DNA of 64,000 bases from Agromyces fucosus (GTDB taxonomy: Bacteria; Actinomycetota; Actinomycetes; Actinomycetales; Microbacteriaceae): NCBI RefSeq assembly GCF_004134865.1, contig NZ_SDPO01000004.1, positions 109,663-173,662 on the forward strand, read 5' to 3'. Positions 1 through 8,496 of the stretch are shown here, in pieces. Position numbers and translations under genes: made by a program. The stretch's first letter is position 1. The number at the start of each line of letters is the position of its first letter. The notes under the pieces were generated by a model. That model saw nothing but the letters and a program-made list of their open reading frames with translations. It searched no databases and was not told the DNA's origin.

Positions 1-597
1 GTCGAGCTTCCACACCGCACGCTCGACGGCGGTCACGTGGGCGCCGCCGCGCTTCGCGAGCTGGATCGCGAACGTGCCCACTCCCCCGCCGGCGCCGACG
101 ATGAGCACGCGCCGGCCCCGCAGTGAACCGCCCGACGAGCCATCCGGCGCCACGGCCTCTGCACCTCCGAGCGCCTGCCAGGCCATGCTCGCGGCCTGCG
201 GCAACGCGGCGGCCGTGAGGTCGTCGAGCCCGACCGGCCTCGCCACGACCGCGTCCTCGCGCGCGACGACGAGGTCGGCGAAGCCGCCCCAGCCCGCCGC
301 GGAGAGTTCCCCGACCACGGCATCGCCGACGCGATGGCGGCTCGCACCCGGCCCGACGGCGACGACGGTGCCCGAGACATCCGAGCCGATCACCCGACGC
401 TTCGGGCGGAACGGCGACTCGAGGCGCACGAGCGTCGCCCCGGTGGCGAGGTCGACGTCCCACGAGTTGAGCGACACGGCGGCGACCCGCACCACCACCT
501 CGCCCGCTCCAGCCACCGGATCCGGCAGCTCGGCGAGACGCATGACCCGCTCGGGCGGGCCGTAGCGGTCGAGCGCGATCGCGCGCATGCGCGGCAT
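1..597 (-). CDS. Zinc-independent alcohol dehydrogenase / NADPH:quinone oxidoreductase (partial, 3' end missing)
   Basis: Medium-chain dehydrogenase/reductase. The reverse-strand reading (about 199 codons) opens with MPRMRAIALDRYGPPE, has the GroES-like fold with the VIGSDVSGTVVAVG stretch, then the Rossmann nucleotide site RVLIVGAGGGVGTFAIQLA. No zinc-binding cysteine cluster is visible, which fits quinone oxidoreductase-type NADPH-dependent members. The C-terminal third lies left of the window. The start at 597 is preceded by TACGAC (604-609) with a 6-nt gap, the arrangement of other probable leaderless genes here; an internal ATG at 588 is the alternative. Substrate cannot be read from sequence. 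Confidence 0.85.
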   Translation of the reverse strand, partial: MPRMRAIALDRYGPPERVMRLAELPDPVAGAGEVVVRVAAVSLNSWDVDLATGATLVRLESPFRPKRRVIGSDVSGTVVAVGPGASRHRVGDAVVGELSAAGWGGFADLVVAREDAVVARPVGLDDLTAAALPQAASMAWQALGGAEAVAPDGSSGGSLRGRRVLIVGAGGGVGTFAIQLAKRGGAHVTAVERAVWKLD

Positions 598-705
598 CCT
601 CTCGTCGTACTCAGGAGCGACCTCCCGATGGTCCGAGACTACCGATCGCGCGGCTGGACGGCACCGGTGCTTGCGGCGCCGCCGCCGGTGCGGGATGCTG
701 CCCGC

Positions 706-900
706 ATGCGGAAGCCAGTTCTCGTCGCGATCGGTTCGCTCGTCGTCATCATGGGCGTCGTCTTCATGTTGCAGGGATTCGGGCTCATCGGCGGCAGCGC
801 CATGACCGGCTCGACGCTCTGGGCGATCCTCGGGCCCATCATCGCCCTCGGCGGCGTGGCGCTCATCGTGATCGGGTTGCGGAGCCGGCCGAAGAGTTGA
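706..900 (+). CDS. Small two-helix membrane protein, unknown function
   Basis: 64 codons. Two hydrophobic segments (about residues 5-28 and 38-58) separated by a Gly/Ser turn, ending in the basic tail LRSRPKS, so it is probably a hairpin membrane protein with a cytoplasmic C-terminus. The ATG at 706 was chosen because the hydrophobic protein begins there with MRKPVLVAIG; upstream in-frame codons give low-complexity Arg/Pro text. A hexamer GATGCT (694-699) sits 6 nt before the start. I do not recognise the family. Confidence 0.7.
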   Translation: MRKPVLVAIGSLVVIMGVVFMLQGFGLIGGSAMTGSTLWAILGPIIALGGVALIVIGLRSRPKS

Positions 901-960
901 GCTCCGGCACGGGGTCGCACACCGCTTGGCACGGCGGATGCCCCGGGGCAGACTGACCCC

Positions 961-1332
961 ATGGTCTTCGTCATCAAGCGGGTCTACGACCAGGCCGAGG
1001 CATCCGACGGCTATCGCGTGCTCGTCGACCGGCTCTGGCCGCGCGGCGTGAGCAAGGCGCGCGCCGAGCTCGACCTGTGGGACAAGGATGTCGCGCCCTC
1101 CCCCGACCTCCGCACCGAATGGCACCAGAACCGCGAACGATTCGACGAGTTCGCCGCGCGATATCTCGGCGAGCTCGACGAGAACGCCGCTGCACGGGAG
1201 CTCGTCGACCTCGGCGAGAAGCACGACCGGGTCACGCTGCTCTTCGGTGCACGCGACGAGCAGGTCAACCACGCGGCGGTGCTGCTCGAGTGGCTCGGAG
1301 AGCACGGGGCATCCGTCGATCGCGGCGACTGA
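961..1332 (+). CDS. DUF488 family protein
   Basis: 123 residues, the usual length for the small DUF488 proteins (YeaO-like). The family signature VLVDRLWPRGVSK is at residues 20-32, followed by the conserved WHQNRERFDEFAARY helix and the ending VTLLFGARDEQVNHA. Function in the family is poorly defined. CAGACT (949-954) lies 6 nt upstream of the ATG, suggesting a leaderless transcript. It converges on the CPBP protease gene, with a hairpin between them. Confidence 0.88.
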   Translation: MVFVIKRVYDQAEASDGYRVLVDRLWPRGVSKARAELDLWDKDVAPSPDLRTEWHQNRERFDEFAARYLGELDENAAARELVDLGEKHDRVTLLFGARDEQVNHAAVLLEWLGEHGASVDRGD

Positions 1333-1335
1333 CCG

Positions 1336-1365
1336 CTGCCGGCCCCGACGCTACGGGGCCAGCAG
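1336..1365. terminator. Hairpin terminator between convergent genes
   Basis: Arms 1336-1347 and 1354-1365 form a 12-bp stem with one mismatch and a 6-nt loop. The loop contains the stop codon of the reverse-strand CPBP gene, so the hairpin can serve both converging transcripts. Confidence 0.6.
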
Positions 1366-2202
1366 GAAGATCGCCGGCCACCCTGTATGCGCGTACACGA
1401 TGACCGCGAACACGACGGCGTCGAAGAGCATGTGCACGACGAACACGTACGTGAGCGATTTCGTGAGCTTGAACGTGTAGCCCTGGATGAGCGCGAACGG
1501 GATCGTGAGCAGCGGCCCCCACGACTGATACCCGAGCTCCCACAGGAACGACACGAACACGATCGACTGCAGCAGGTTCGCCTGCCACGACGGGAAGTGC
1601 CGGCGCAGCAGCACGAAGACCGTGCAGATGAAGAAGAGCTCGTCCCACGTTCCCACGGCGGCGACGCCGACGAAGAGGCGCGCGATGGTATCGGGCTCGG
1701 TCACGGTCGGCCAGTTCTCGTACACACCAGAGGTGATGAAGTAGAACGGCAGGATCAGCCAGCCCGCGAGCGTCACGAAGATCAGGTAGAGCCACTGCGT
1801 ACGGTTCCAGCGGCGGCCCGTGCGCCACGGGAAGCGGATGACGTGCTCGCGGTACACGAACCGCGAGATGACGTAGGGCACGAGCACGGCGAGGCCGAGC
1901 ACGACCGCGAATCGCACCATGCCCTCGTCGCTGAGGTCGGCCTTCAGCGACACCGTCGAGATGATGACCTGGCCGACGGCGATGAGCGCGAGGTCGGCGA
2001 GGAGGCGCTCGGTGCGGCCCGAGCGATCGCAGAGCCACGCTGCCACGAGCCCGACCGCGAGCATCGCGTAGCCGGCGATCGGCACCATGAACCCGAAGAG
2101 CAGCACCGCCGCCCCGCACACGAGCAGGGCCGGCACGAGGGCGATCGGATGCGTCCGCAGCTCGGGCTGCTCGACGGCCTCGACGAGGTTCGCGCTCGGC
2201 AT
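1351..2202 (-). CDS. CPBP family intramembrane metalloprotease-like protein
   Basis: 283 residues with about eight hydrophobic segments. The CPBP/Abi (Rce1-like) core is recognisable: WDELFFI (186-192) followed by arginines 200-201 corresponds to the EExxxR motif, here with D-E in place of E-E; WELGYQSWG (221-229) is the second motif region; HMLFD (257-261) is the HxxxN/D motif. The D-E variant leaves some doubt about peptidase activity. Its start lies 10 nt after the stop of the HAD phosphatase gene, so the two are probably co-transcribed. Confidence 0.8.
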   Translation of the reverse strand: MPSANLVEAVEQPELRTHPIALVPALLVCGAAVLLFGFMVPIAGYAMLAVGLVAAWLCDRSGRTERLLADLALIAVGQVIISTVSLKADLSDEGMVRFAVVLGLAVLVPYVISRFVYREHVIRFPWRTGRRWNRTQWLYLIFVTLAGWLILPFYFITSGVYENWPTVTEPDTIARLFVGVAAVGTWDELFFICTVFVLLRRHFPSWQANLLQSIVFVSFLWELGYQSWGPLLTIPFALIQGYTFKLTKSLTYVFVVHMLFDAVVFAVIVYAHTGWPAIFLLAP

Positions 2203-2212
2203 CGGCGGCCGG

Positions 2213-3103
2213 CTACTCGTCGTCGCCGAGGTCGCCGCGACGCGAGGCCGCCGCCCAGCGCGACAGGAACACGGCGCCCGCCTCGTCGTGGATGAGCTCG
2301 CCCGCGGTCAGCACGGGATACGAGGTCGCCGGAATGCCCTCGGCCGGTCGCACGTCGACGTGCCGCACCTGCTCCCCGCGTTCGGCGAGCCAGTCGGCCA
2401 TGCGGTAGTCGCCGCGCGAGTCGCCCATCGTGCGCCAGTGCTGCGGGCGGATGCCTCTCTCCTCGAGCAACTCGACGGCGCGCGCGGCCCCGAGGTCCTT
2501 GCCAAGGCGCACCGACTCGACGTCGGTCGAGATGATCGTCGGGTCGATGCGCCAGTGCACGCGCCCCGCGGCATCCGGTCGCTCGTCGCCCTCACGCACC
2601 GTGCCGAAGCCGCGCGCGGCGAGCCCGTCGTGCGCGTGGGCGTCGAAGCGGGGCTGGGCCTCGAGATAGTCGGCGGATGCCACGTGCACGTGCTGCTCGA
2701 CCGAGACCATCGCGCGCTTGGTGTCGTCGAAGAAGGCGAACTCGTCGAAGTGCGCCTCGACGTAGGCGCGCATGTCGGCGGCGAAGTCGGCCGGCATCGC
2801 GAGGTCGAGGTCGACGAAGACCTCGCCGAGGCCGTCACGGTCGATCGCGGCCCAGACCGCGCCCTTCTCGCAGATCGCCCAGACGGGCGCACCCGGCTCG
2901 AGACCCGCGGCGAGCAGCGGCGGCACGACCTGCTCGGCGATGAACGCGTCGGAGCGGCCCGTGTTGAAGATCACGGGGTTTCCGGCGTTCGCGAGCTCCG
3001 CGAGGTCGCGGGCGATCGACGGGATCGCGATCGAACGCGTCACGGGGCTCGCGATGGGGCCGTCGACGTCGAGCAGGAGGCCGAGGAGCGGGGAGGTCGT
3101 CAC
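2213..3103 (-). CDS. HAD superfamily phosphatase
   Basis: 296 residues. HAD motif I is LLLDVDGPI with nucleophile Asp12 and acid/base Asp14; FNTGRSD provides the motif II threonine; MGDSRGDYRMADW near the C-terminus supplies the motif IV acidic pair. A large cap (about residues 60-220) separates them, as in Cof/SPP-type HADs. The GTG start at 3103 has TAGGCT (reverse complement of 3110-3115) 6 nt upstream, so the message is probably leaderless. First gene of a two-gene unit with the CPBP protease. Substrate unknown. Confidence 0.82.
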   Translation of the reverse strand: MTTSPLLGLLLDVDGPIASPVTRSIAIPSIARDLAELANAGNPVIFNTGRSDAFIAEQVVPPLLAAGLEPGAPVWAICEKGAVWAAIDRDGLGEVFVDLDLAMPADFAADMRAYVEAHFDEFAFFDDTKRAMVSVEQHVHVASADYLEAQPRFDAHAHDGLAARGFGTVREGDERPDAAGRVHWRIDPTIISTDVESVRLGKDLGAARAVELLEERGIRPQHWRTMGDSRGDYRMADWLAERGEQVRHVDVRPAEGIPATSYPVLTAGELIHDEAGAVFLSRWAAASRRGDLGDDE

Positions 3104-3175
3104 ACGTCAAGCCTATGGGCGGCATGCACGGTGCGGCTCCTCGCAGATGTCGCCGGCTGGTGCGAGCATCGACCC

Positions 3176-4222
3176 ATGCAGCAGATCGTGCCTCCCTACC
3201 TGCTCGACCGCATCGCCCAGGCCGCCGCCCCGCGATTCCCCATCGCGGCCGAGGCCGCGAGGCGCGCGCTGCTGCGCGAGCCTCCGGCGCGTCTCGGCAT
3301 CGAGCCGCTGCCCGGACTGCCGAGCGTGCTCCCCGACGCCCCCTCGGCGCCCGACCGTCGCATCTCCGATGCCGAGGGCCGCGAGAAGCTGCCGGGTCGC
3401 CTCGTGCGCCGCGAGGGCGAGCGCGCGACGGGCGACGAGGCGGTCGACGACGCCTACGACGGCCTCGGCGACACGCATCGCATGTTCGAGCGCGTCTTCG
3501 GCCGCGACTCGATCGACGGCGCGGGCATGCCGCTCGAGGCGACCGTGCATTTCGGCGACAAGTACGACAACGCCTTCTGGGACGGCGAGCGCATGGTCTT
3601 CGGCGACGGCGACGGCGAGATCTTCCGCGGCTTCACCGATTCGCTGAGCGTCATCGGCCACGAGCTGGCCCACGGGGTCACCGAGCACACGGCGAAACTG
3701 CGGTACCAGGGGCAGTCGGGCGCGCTCAACGAGCATGTCTCCGACGCGTTCGGCGCGCTCGTCGAGCAGTACGCGCTCGGCCAGGACGCGGAGGCGGCGA
3801 GCTGGCTCATCGGCGAGGGCATCTTCACCGACGAGGTGCAGGGGCGGGCGCTGCGTTCGATGATCGAGCCCGGCACCGCCTACGACGACGACGTGCTCGG
3901 CCGCGACCCGCAGCCCGGGCACCTGCGCGACTACATCGAGACCGACGACGACAACGGCGGCGTGCACCTGAACTCGGGCATCCCCAACCGGGCGTTCGCG
4001 CTCGCCGCGACCGAGCTCGGCGGCTTCGCCTGGGAGCACGTCGGGCGCATCTGGTACGACGTGCTCACCTCGGGCCGGCTGTCGCCCGACGAGGACTTCG
4101 CCGGATTCGCGGCGGAGACCGTGCGCTCGGCGCGCGAGCGCTTCGGCCCCGAAAGCCGCGAGGAGCTGGCCGTCATGCACGGCTGGTCTGCGGTCGGCAT
4201 CGAGGTGCCGCCCGCCGGGTAG
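3176..4222 (+). CDS. M4 family metallopeptidase, protealysin-like
   Basis: 348 residues. Zinc site HELAH at 162-166, third ligand Glu186 in ALNEHVSD, and the catalytic-His region GGVHLNSGIPNRAF (His264) identify a thermolysin-fold (M4) protease. There is no signal peptide. The N-terminus begins MQQIVPPYLLDRIA, the short propeptide type seen in protealysin rather than the long thermolysin propeptide. Thus it is probably made as an intracellular zymogen and leaves the cell by a non-Sec route, if at all (inference). The next gene encodes an emfourin-like inhibitor, a pairing known for protealysins. Confidence 0.92.
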   Translation: MQQIVPPYLLDRIAQAAAPRFPIAAEAARRALLREPPARLGIEPLPGLPSVLPDAPSAPDRRISDAEGREKLPGRLVRREGERATGDEAVDDAYDGLGDTHRMFERVFGRDSIDGAGMPLEATVHFGDKYDNAFWDGERMVFGDGDGEIFRGFTDSLSVIGHELAHGVTEHTAKLRYQGQSGALNEHVSDAFGALVEQYALGQDAEAASWLIGEGIFTDEVQGRALRSMIEPGTAYDDDVLGRDPQPGHLRDYIETDDDNGGVHLNSGIPNRAFALAATELGGFAWEHVGRIWYDVLTSGRLSPDEDFAGFAAETVRSARERFGPESREELAVMHGWSAVGIEVPPAG

Positions 4223-4265
4223 CGTTCACCGGCCGCGTTCGTCGACCGCGGAGTACGATCACCCC

Positions 4266-4577
4266 ATGGACGTCATCGTGTCCCGGAGCGGGGGCCTCGC
4301 CGGCACCCGGCTCACCTGGGAGGTTCGCGTCGACGAGCAGCCCGACCCCGACGAGTGGTACATCCTCATCGACGAGATCCCGTGGGGCGAACCGCCACCG
4401 GTGCCTCCCGAGCCCGACCGCTTCGTCTACCGCATCCGCTGCGAACCGCATGAGGCGACGCTCGCCGAGCGCCAGCTCACGGGGCCGTGGCGTCAGCTCG
4501 TCGATCGGGTGCAGGAGACGACGGATCCGAAGCGGCTCGGCGCGCCCGAATCGCGGCCACCACGCCCCACGCGATGA
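4266..4577 (+). CDS. Emfourin-like inhibitor of the adjacent M4 protease
   Basis: 103 residues. MDVIVSRSGGLAGTRLTW and the later PDRFVYRI strand match the small emfourin fold (first known from Serratia protealysin). Emfourins block M4 protealysin-like enzymes, and their genes sit directly beside the protease gene, as here (43 nt gap, same strand). TACGAT (4254-4259) is 6 nt before the ATG, so it can be expressed from its own leaderless promoter, allowing inhibitor to be made independently of protease. Its last third overlaps the convergent YhhN gene. Confidence 0.82.
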   Translation: MDVIVSRSGGLAGTRLTWEVRVDEQPDPDEWYILIDEIPWGEPPPVPPEPDRFVYRIRCEPHEATLAERQLTGPWRQLVDRVQETTDPKRLGAPESRPPRPTR

Positions 4578-5169
4578 GGCCCTGCGCCGCCAGGTAGGTC
4601 GACATGACGACGAAGTCGTGCGCGGCGAACTCGTACCCCGGCAGGAACCTGCCGAGGGCGAGCACCGAGTCGGAGACGATGAAGAACGCTCCGCCGAGCA
4701 CGACCCACCTGCCGTGCATCGACGCGCACATCGCCATCGTGCCGATGGCCGCCGCGTAGAGCACGATCGGGGCGGCGAGCGCCCCCGCGTGCGGCAGGAG
4801 CAGGCCGAGCATGACGATCATCCATGCCCAGTAGGCGTACGACCAGACGGGAGGGCGGCGACGGGCACGCGGCATCCGCAGGAAGAGCACGATGTAGACG
4901 ACATGCGCGAGCAGGAACGAGGAGAGGCCCGCCACGAACCATCCGTCGCCGGGGAACGACAGCAGCACGTCGCCGCCCCACGAGAAGGCGATGCCCGCCA
5001 GGAGCAGCGGCGCGGGCGCGCGGAGCGGCCGCGCGAGGAGCACGACCGCGAGGGCGAGCAGCGGCATCAGCAACGCCTTCGTGGCCGTCACGCTCCACGC
5101 CGGCCCGACGTACAGCAGCACGAGGTGCAGCGCCGAGACGACGAGGTACGGGATGAACGCAGGCAGCAC
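4477..5169 (-). CDS. YhhN family protein (lysoplasmalogenase-like)
   Basis: About 230 residues and eight membrane segments. SWGGDVLLSFPG and FFIVSDSVLAL carry the paired aspartates typical of YhhN/TMEM86 proteins, integral membrane hydrolases of lysoplasmalogens in characterised members. The open frame extends to an ATG at 5217, but that start lies inside the perfect hairpin downstream of the FKBP gene and would add a polar stretch, so I chose the GTG at 5169 (VLPAFIPYLVVSALH). The 3' end overlaps the emfourin gene by 101 bp on the opposite strand. Confidence 0.78.
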   Translation of the reverse strand: MLPAFIPYLVVSALHLVLLYVGPAWSVTATKALLMPLLALAVVLLARPLRAPAPLLLAGIAFSWGGDVLLSFPGDGWFVAGLSSFLLAHVVYIVLFLRMPRARRRPPVWSYAYWAWMIVMLGLLLPHAGALAAPIVLYAAAIGTMAMCASMHGRWVVLGGAFFIVSDSVLALGRFLPGYEFAAHDFVVMSTYLAAQGLIAWGVVAAIRARRAASDPSSPAPDRRADATAP

Positions 5170-5193
5170 CCCCGAATCGTAGCCGAGCGCGAC

Positions 5194-5225
5194 GAAGGCC
5201 GGTGGGCTCGCGCCCACCGGCCTTC
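5194..5225 (-). terminator. Rho-independent-type terminator after the FKBP gene
   Basis: Perfect 13-bp stem, arms 5194-5206 and 5213-5225, loop CTCGCG. It begins 20 nt beyond the stop of the FKBP gene on the reverse strand. No long T tract follows, as is common in high-GC actinobacteria. Confidence 0.8.
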
Positions 5226-5244
5226 GCAGTGATCGGGAGTCGGC

Positions 5245-5616
5245 TCAGCTGACGCCGAGCAGGTCGATCACGAAGATGAGGGTCTTGCCCGACAGCTGGT
5301 GTCCGCCGCCGGCGGGGCCGTATGCCTGGTGCGGGGGAACCGTGAGCTTGCGGCGGCCGCCGACCTTCATGCCGGGGATGCCCTCCTGCCAACCGCTGAT
5401 GAGCGCCTGGAGGGGGAAGTTGATGGACTGGCCGCGACCCCACGAGGAGTCGAACTCCTCGCCGCTGTCGTACTCGACGCCGAGGTAGTGCACGTCGACG
5501 GTCGAGCCGGGCTGCGCCTCTGCGCCGTCGCCGACGACGATGTCTTCGATCACCAGCTCGACGGGGGCCGGCCCCTCGGGAGCGTCGATCTCGGGCTTGC
5601 TGTTCGTATCGGTCAT
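5245..5616 (-). CDS. FKBP-type peptidyl-prolyl cis-trans isomerase
   Basis: 123 residues. The FKBP domain occupies about residues 20-123: STVDVHYLGVEYDSGEEFDSSW, PLQALISGWQEGIPGMKVGG, VPPHQAYG and LIFVIDLLGV are the conserved strands and the proline-isomerase pocket. No signal peptide, so it acts in the cytoplasm in protein folding. Monocistronic: it is followed by a strong terminator and preceded by about 200 bp of non-coding DNA. Confidence 0.93.
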   Translation of the reverse strand: MTDTNSKPEIDAPEGPAPVELVIEDIVVGDGAEAQPGSTVDVHYLGVEYDSGEEFDSSWGRGQSINFPLQALISGWQEGIPGMKVGGRRKLTVPPHQAYGPAGGGHQLSGKTLIFVIDLLGVS

Positions 5617-5814
5617 GCATCAAGTTGAGCAGGTTCGCGGGCTCGTCGCAATCGCGGACGAACGTCCACCCCCCTCTTGCGCTGACTGCGAACACGTTGC
5701 ACGCTTGAGACCTAGAACTCGTCGCCCCGTAGAGATGTCGGCCATGCCACACCACAGGGCGGCGAGTTTTTTGCCCCGAGATCCGGCTGTTTCGTCCACC
5801 GGGCAGCGGATGCC

Positions 5815-6984
5815 TCAGCTCAGCAGCACCCGGCGATCGACGACGATCGCGTCGAGCAGGCCCCGCTCGTCGGCGAACGTGCGTTCGTTCGCGAGCCCGG
5901 TGGCGATGCGCTGGCGGGTGAACGCGAGGTGCGTGGCATCCGTGACGAGCTTCCGCATGACGCGGGTGCGCGCGGGCGTCTGCGACTTCGCCCACGCCTT
6001 CGCCTGACGGCGGCCCGCCGGCGTGGCGAGCATCTCGACCTCCGCCGGACTGAACCACCCGGCGGCGCCGTACTCGGCGAGCCGGTGGCGGGTGACCCGC
6101 ACCTCCTGCCGGCGGAGGAGCACGGTCAGCACGATCGCGGCGATGAAGATCGGCACCTGCACCGTGAAGTAGAGGCCGATCGCGTCGTCGGCGAAGGTGA
6201 GCGAACCGTTCCAGAGGGCGTGCAGGGCGATCGCGCCGAGGAGGCCCAGCAGGAACCATCCGACGACGCCGGCTCCCCCGCCGCGCCTGGCGCCGATGCC
6301 GATCGCGAGGCCCGTGCACGCCGTGAAGAGCACGTGGGCGAAGGGAGAGAAGAGGCCGCGCACGATGAAGGTGGCACCGAGGGTCTCTGCGCCGCCTTCG
6401 GCGAGCGCGGCGCCGAAGTAGAGCACGTTCTCGGTGAAGGCGAAGCCGGCGGCGACCGTCGCGGCGTAGACGAGCCCGTCGACAGGGCCGTCGAAGTGCG
6501 AGCGCGAGAAGGCGAAGATCAGGAGCACCCCGAGCCCCTTCGCGACCTCCTCGACGATCGGCGCCTGCACGACCGCCTGCAGCGCCTCGTCGGTCGCTCC
6601 GCCGGGTTCGGCGAAGGCCATCGCGAGCTGCAGCCCGAGGTCGACCACGAGCGCGATCGCCACCGACACGGCAGCACCCCAGAGGAAGGCGAACCACAGG
6701 GCCCAACGCGGCTCGGGTTCCCAGCGATCGACCCAGCGCACCGCGAGGAGCACGAGCGCGAGCGGCACGAGGGCGAGGAGCGAACCGATGAGGAGCGTCG
6801 ACACCCCGAGCCCCACGGCGAGGTAGGCGAGCACCAGCAGGCCGACGAACCCCGCGACGACGATCCCGATGACCGCGAAGAGCAGCCCGCCGCTGCGCGC
6901 CTTCGGCGGCGCCGTCCAGATCGGCGGCGCCGGCGACGGGTTCACGGCGGGTTCAGGGGCTGACTGCGGGGCCACGGAGGTCAC
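5815..6984 (-). CDS. PrsW family intramembrane metalloprotease
   Basis: 389 residues. A proline-rich N-terminus is followed by about nine membrane segments. Family motifs are in order: RWEPEPRW (87-94), PIVEEVAKG (EExxK, Glu145-Glu146), GFAFTENVLYF (Glu185-Asn186), and SPFAHVLFTACTG (His217). PrsW in Bacillus cleaves an anti-sigma factor; no anti-sigma gene is adjacent here, so its substrate is unknown. The GTG start has TAGGCT (reverse complement of 6991-6996) 6 nt upstream, suggesting a leaderless mRNA. Confidence 0.88.
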   Translation of the reverse strand: MTSVAPQSAPEPAVNPSPAPPIWTAPPKARSGGLLFAVIGIVVAGFVGLLVLAYLAVGLGVSTLLIGSLLALVPLALVLLAVRWVDRWEPEPRWALWFAFLWGAAVSVAIALVVDLGLQLAMAFAEPGGATDEALQAVVQAPIVEEVAKGLGVLLIFAFSRSHFDGPVDGLVYAATVAAGFAFTENVLYFGAALAEGGAETLGATFIVRGLFSPFAHVLFTACTGLAIGIGARRGGGAGVVGWFLLGLLGAIALHALWNGSLTFADDAIGLYFTVQVPIFIAAIVLTVLLRRQEVRVTRHRLAEYGAAGWFSPAEVEMLATPAGRRQAKAWAKSQTPARTRVMRKLVTDATHLAFTRQRIATGLANERTFADERGLLDAIVVDRRVLLS

Positions 6985-6993
6985 CGGGGCAGC

Positions 6994-8421
6994 CTATCGA
7001 GCGGCGGGGTCCTCGGACACGTCGGTCGCGACGCGCTCGTCGAACATGACACCCGGGTTCAGGATGCCTCGCGGGTCGAAGAGCGCCTTGATGCCGCGCT
7101 GCAGTTCGTACGAGTCGTCGCCGAGCTCGTCGGCGAGCCAGCGCCGCTTCAGGATGCCGACCCCGTGCTCCCCGGTGAGCGTGCCGCCCAGAGCGACGGC
7201 GGTGCGGAACATGTCGTCGGCCGCGGCCCACACGTGCTCGGGCACCTCGTCGCCGGTGAAGACGAAGTTCGGGTGCAGGTTGCCGTCGCCGGCGTGCGCG
7301 ATCGTCGGGATCTCGATGCCGTGGCGCCGGCCGATCTCCTCGATCGCGCGGAACATCTCGGGCAGGCGCGAACGCGGCACGGCGACGTCCTCGATGAGCA
7401 CCTGGCCCGAGGCGGCGAGCGCCGGATGCATCGCGCGGCGGATGCCGAGGAGGCGGTCGCCGGCCGCGGCATCCGCCGAGAGGCTGACCCGGCCGCCGGC
7501 CGCGGCGAACAGGCCTGCGATCTCGTCGGCCTCGTCGGCGGCCCCTGCCCCATCGCACTGGGCGAGCAGGAAGGTCTCGGATGCGCCGAGCGACTCGAGC
7601 GGCGTGCCCGCGATGCCGTCGGCGCCGAGGTACGCGGCGACGCGCGCGAGCCCCGCGGCGTCGATGAGTTCGAGCACGGCGGGCCGGAGGCGCGCCGCGG
7701 TGACGGCAGCGCATGCCGCGGCGGCCGCCTCGACGTCGGGGAGCACCGCGGCGACGGTGACCGTCTCGCCGGGCGTGATCGGCCGCAACCGCACGGTCGC
7801 CTCGACGATCACCCCGAGCGTGCCCTCCGAGCCCGTGAACAGCGCGGTGAGGTCGTACCCCGTGACGCCCTTGACGGTGCGGTGGCCGGTGCGCAGCAGG
7901 CGCCCGTCGGCGAGTACCACCGCGAGGCCGAGCACGGCCTCGCGGGTCACGCCGTACTTCGCGCAGAGGAGCCCGCCGGCGTTCGTGGCGATGTTGCCGC
8001 CGATCGAGGAGATGGCACGGCTCGCCGGGTCGGGGGCGAACCACAGGCCGAGCGGGGCGAGCCCGTCGTTGAGGTCGCCGTTCAGCACCCCGGGCTCGAC
8101 GACCGCGAGCTCGTCGGCCTCGGAGATCTCGAGCACCCGGTTCATGCGCGAGAGATCGAGCACGATCGCGCCGGGGCTCGCGATGGCCCCGCCTGCCAGG
8201 CCCGTGCCCGCGCCCCGCGGCACGACCGGGGTGGAGGTCTCGTGCGCGATGCGAATGACCGCCTGCACCTCGGCGACGGATGCCGCGTGCACGACCGCGA
8301 TCGGCGGGGTGGCGCTGCGCCACCCCGATCGGTCCTCGCGAACCGCGTCGAGATCAGCGGACGCGGTCGAGACGGCGGCACCGAGGGCGTCTCGCAGGAG
8401 GGTCACGACGGCAGGCGGCAT
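6994..8421 (-). CDS. FAD-linked oxidase, GlcD / D-lactate dehydrogenase type
   Basis: About 475 residues. VVPRGAGTGLAGGA and SSIGGNIATNAGG form the PCMH-type FAD-binding domain; HAGDGNLHPNF and LTGEHGVGILKR form the C-terminal cap typical of glycolate oxidase subunit D and D-2-hydroxyacid dehydrogenases. It oxidises a 2-hydroxy acid (glycolate, D-lactate or similar) with FAD. GlcE/GlcF partners are absent nearby. I chose the ATG at 8421 because TATGGT (reverse complement of 8428-8433) is 6 nt upstream; an in-frame ATG at 8448 would add nine residues. Divergent from the Ada-AlkA gene. Confidence 0.87.
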   Translation of the reverse strand: MPPAVVTLLRDALGAAVSTASADLDAVREDRSGWRSATPPIAVVHAASVAEVQAVIRIAHETSTPVVPRGAGTGLAGGAIASPGAIVLDLSRMNRVLEISEADELAVVEPGVLNGDLNDGLAPLGLWFAPDPASRAISSIGGNIATNAGGLLCAKYGVTREAVLGLAVVLADGRLLRTGHRTVKGVTGYDLTALFTGSEGTLGVIVEATVRLRPITPGETVTVAAVLPDVEAAAAACAAVTAARLRPAVLELIDAAGLARVAAYLGADGIAGTPLESLGASETFLLAQCDGAGAADEADEIAGLFAAAGGRVSLSADAAAGDRLLGIRRAMHPALAASGQVLIEDVAVPRSRLPEMFRAIEEIGRRHGIEIPTIAHAGDGNLHPNFVFTGDEVPEHVWAAADDMFRTAVALGGTLTGEHGVGILKRRWLADELGDDSYELQRGIKALFDPRGILNPGVMFDERVATDVSEDPAAR

Positions 8422-8496
8422 CCCACCACCATACGGCTCGGCGCTCATGTCCGATTCCCGCTGGTCGATGTCGGCCGGTCATGACAGGCTGGTCGC

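Noticed and set aside
5874..5887. CGAAC-N4-GTTCG palindrome resembling a LexA box
   Set aside because: It lies inside the 3' coding part of the PrsW gene, not near a promoter, so it is probably chance.
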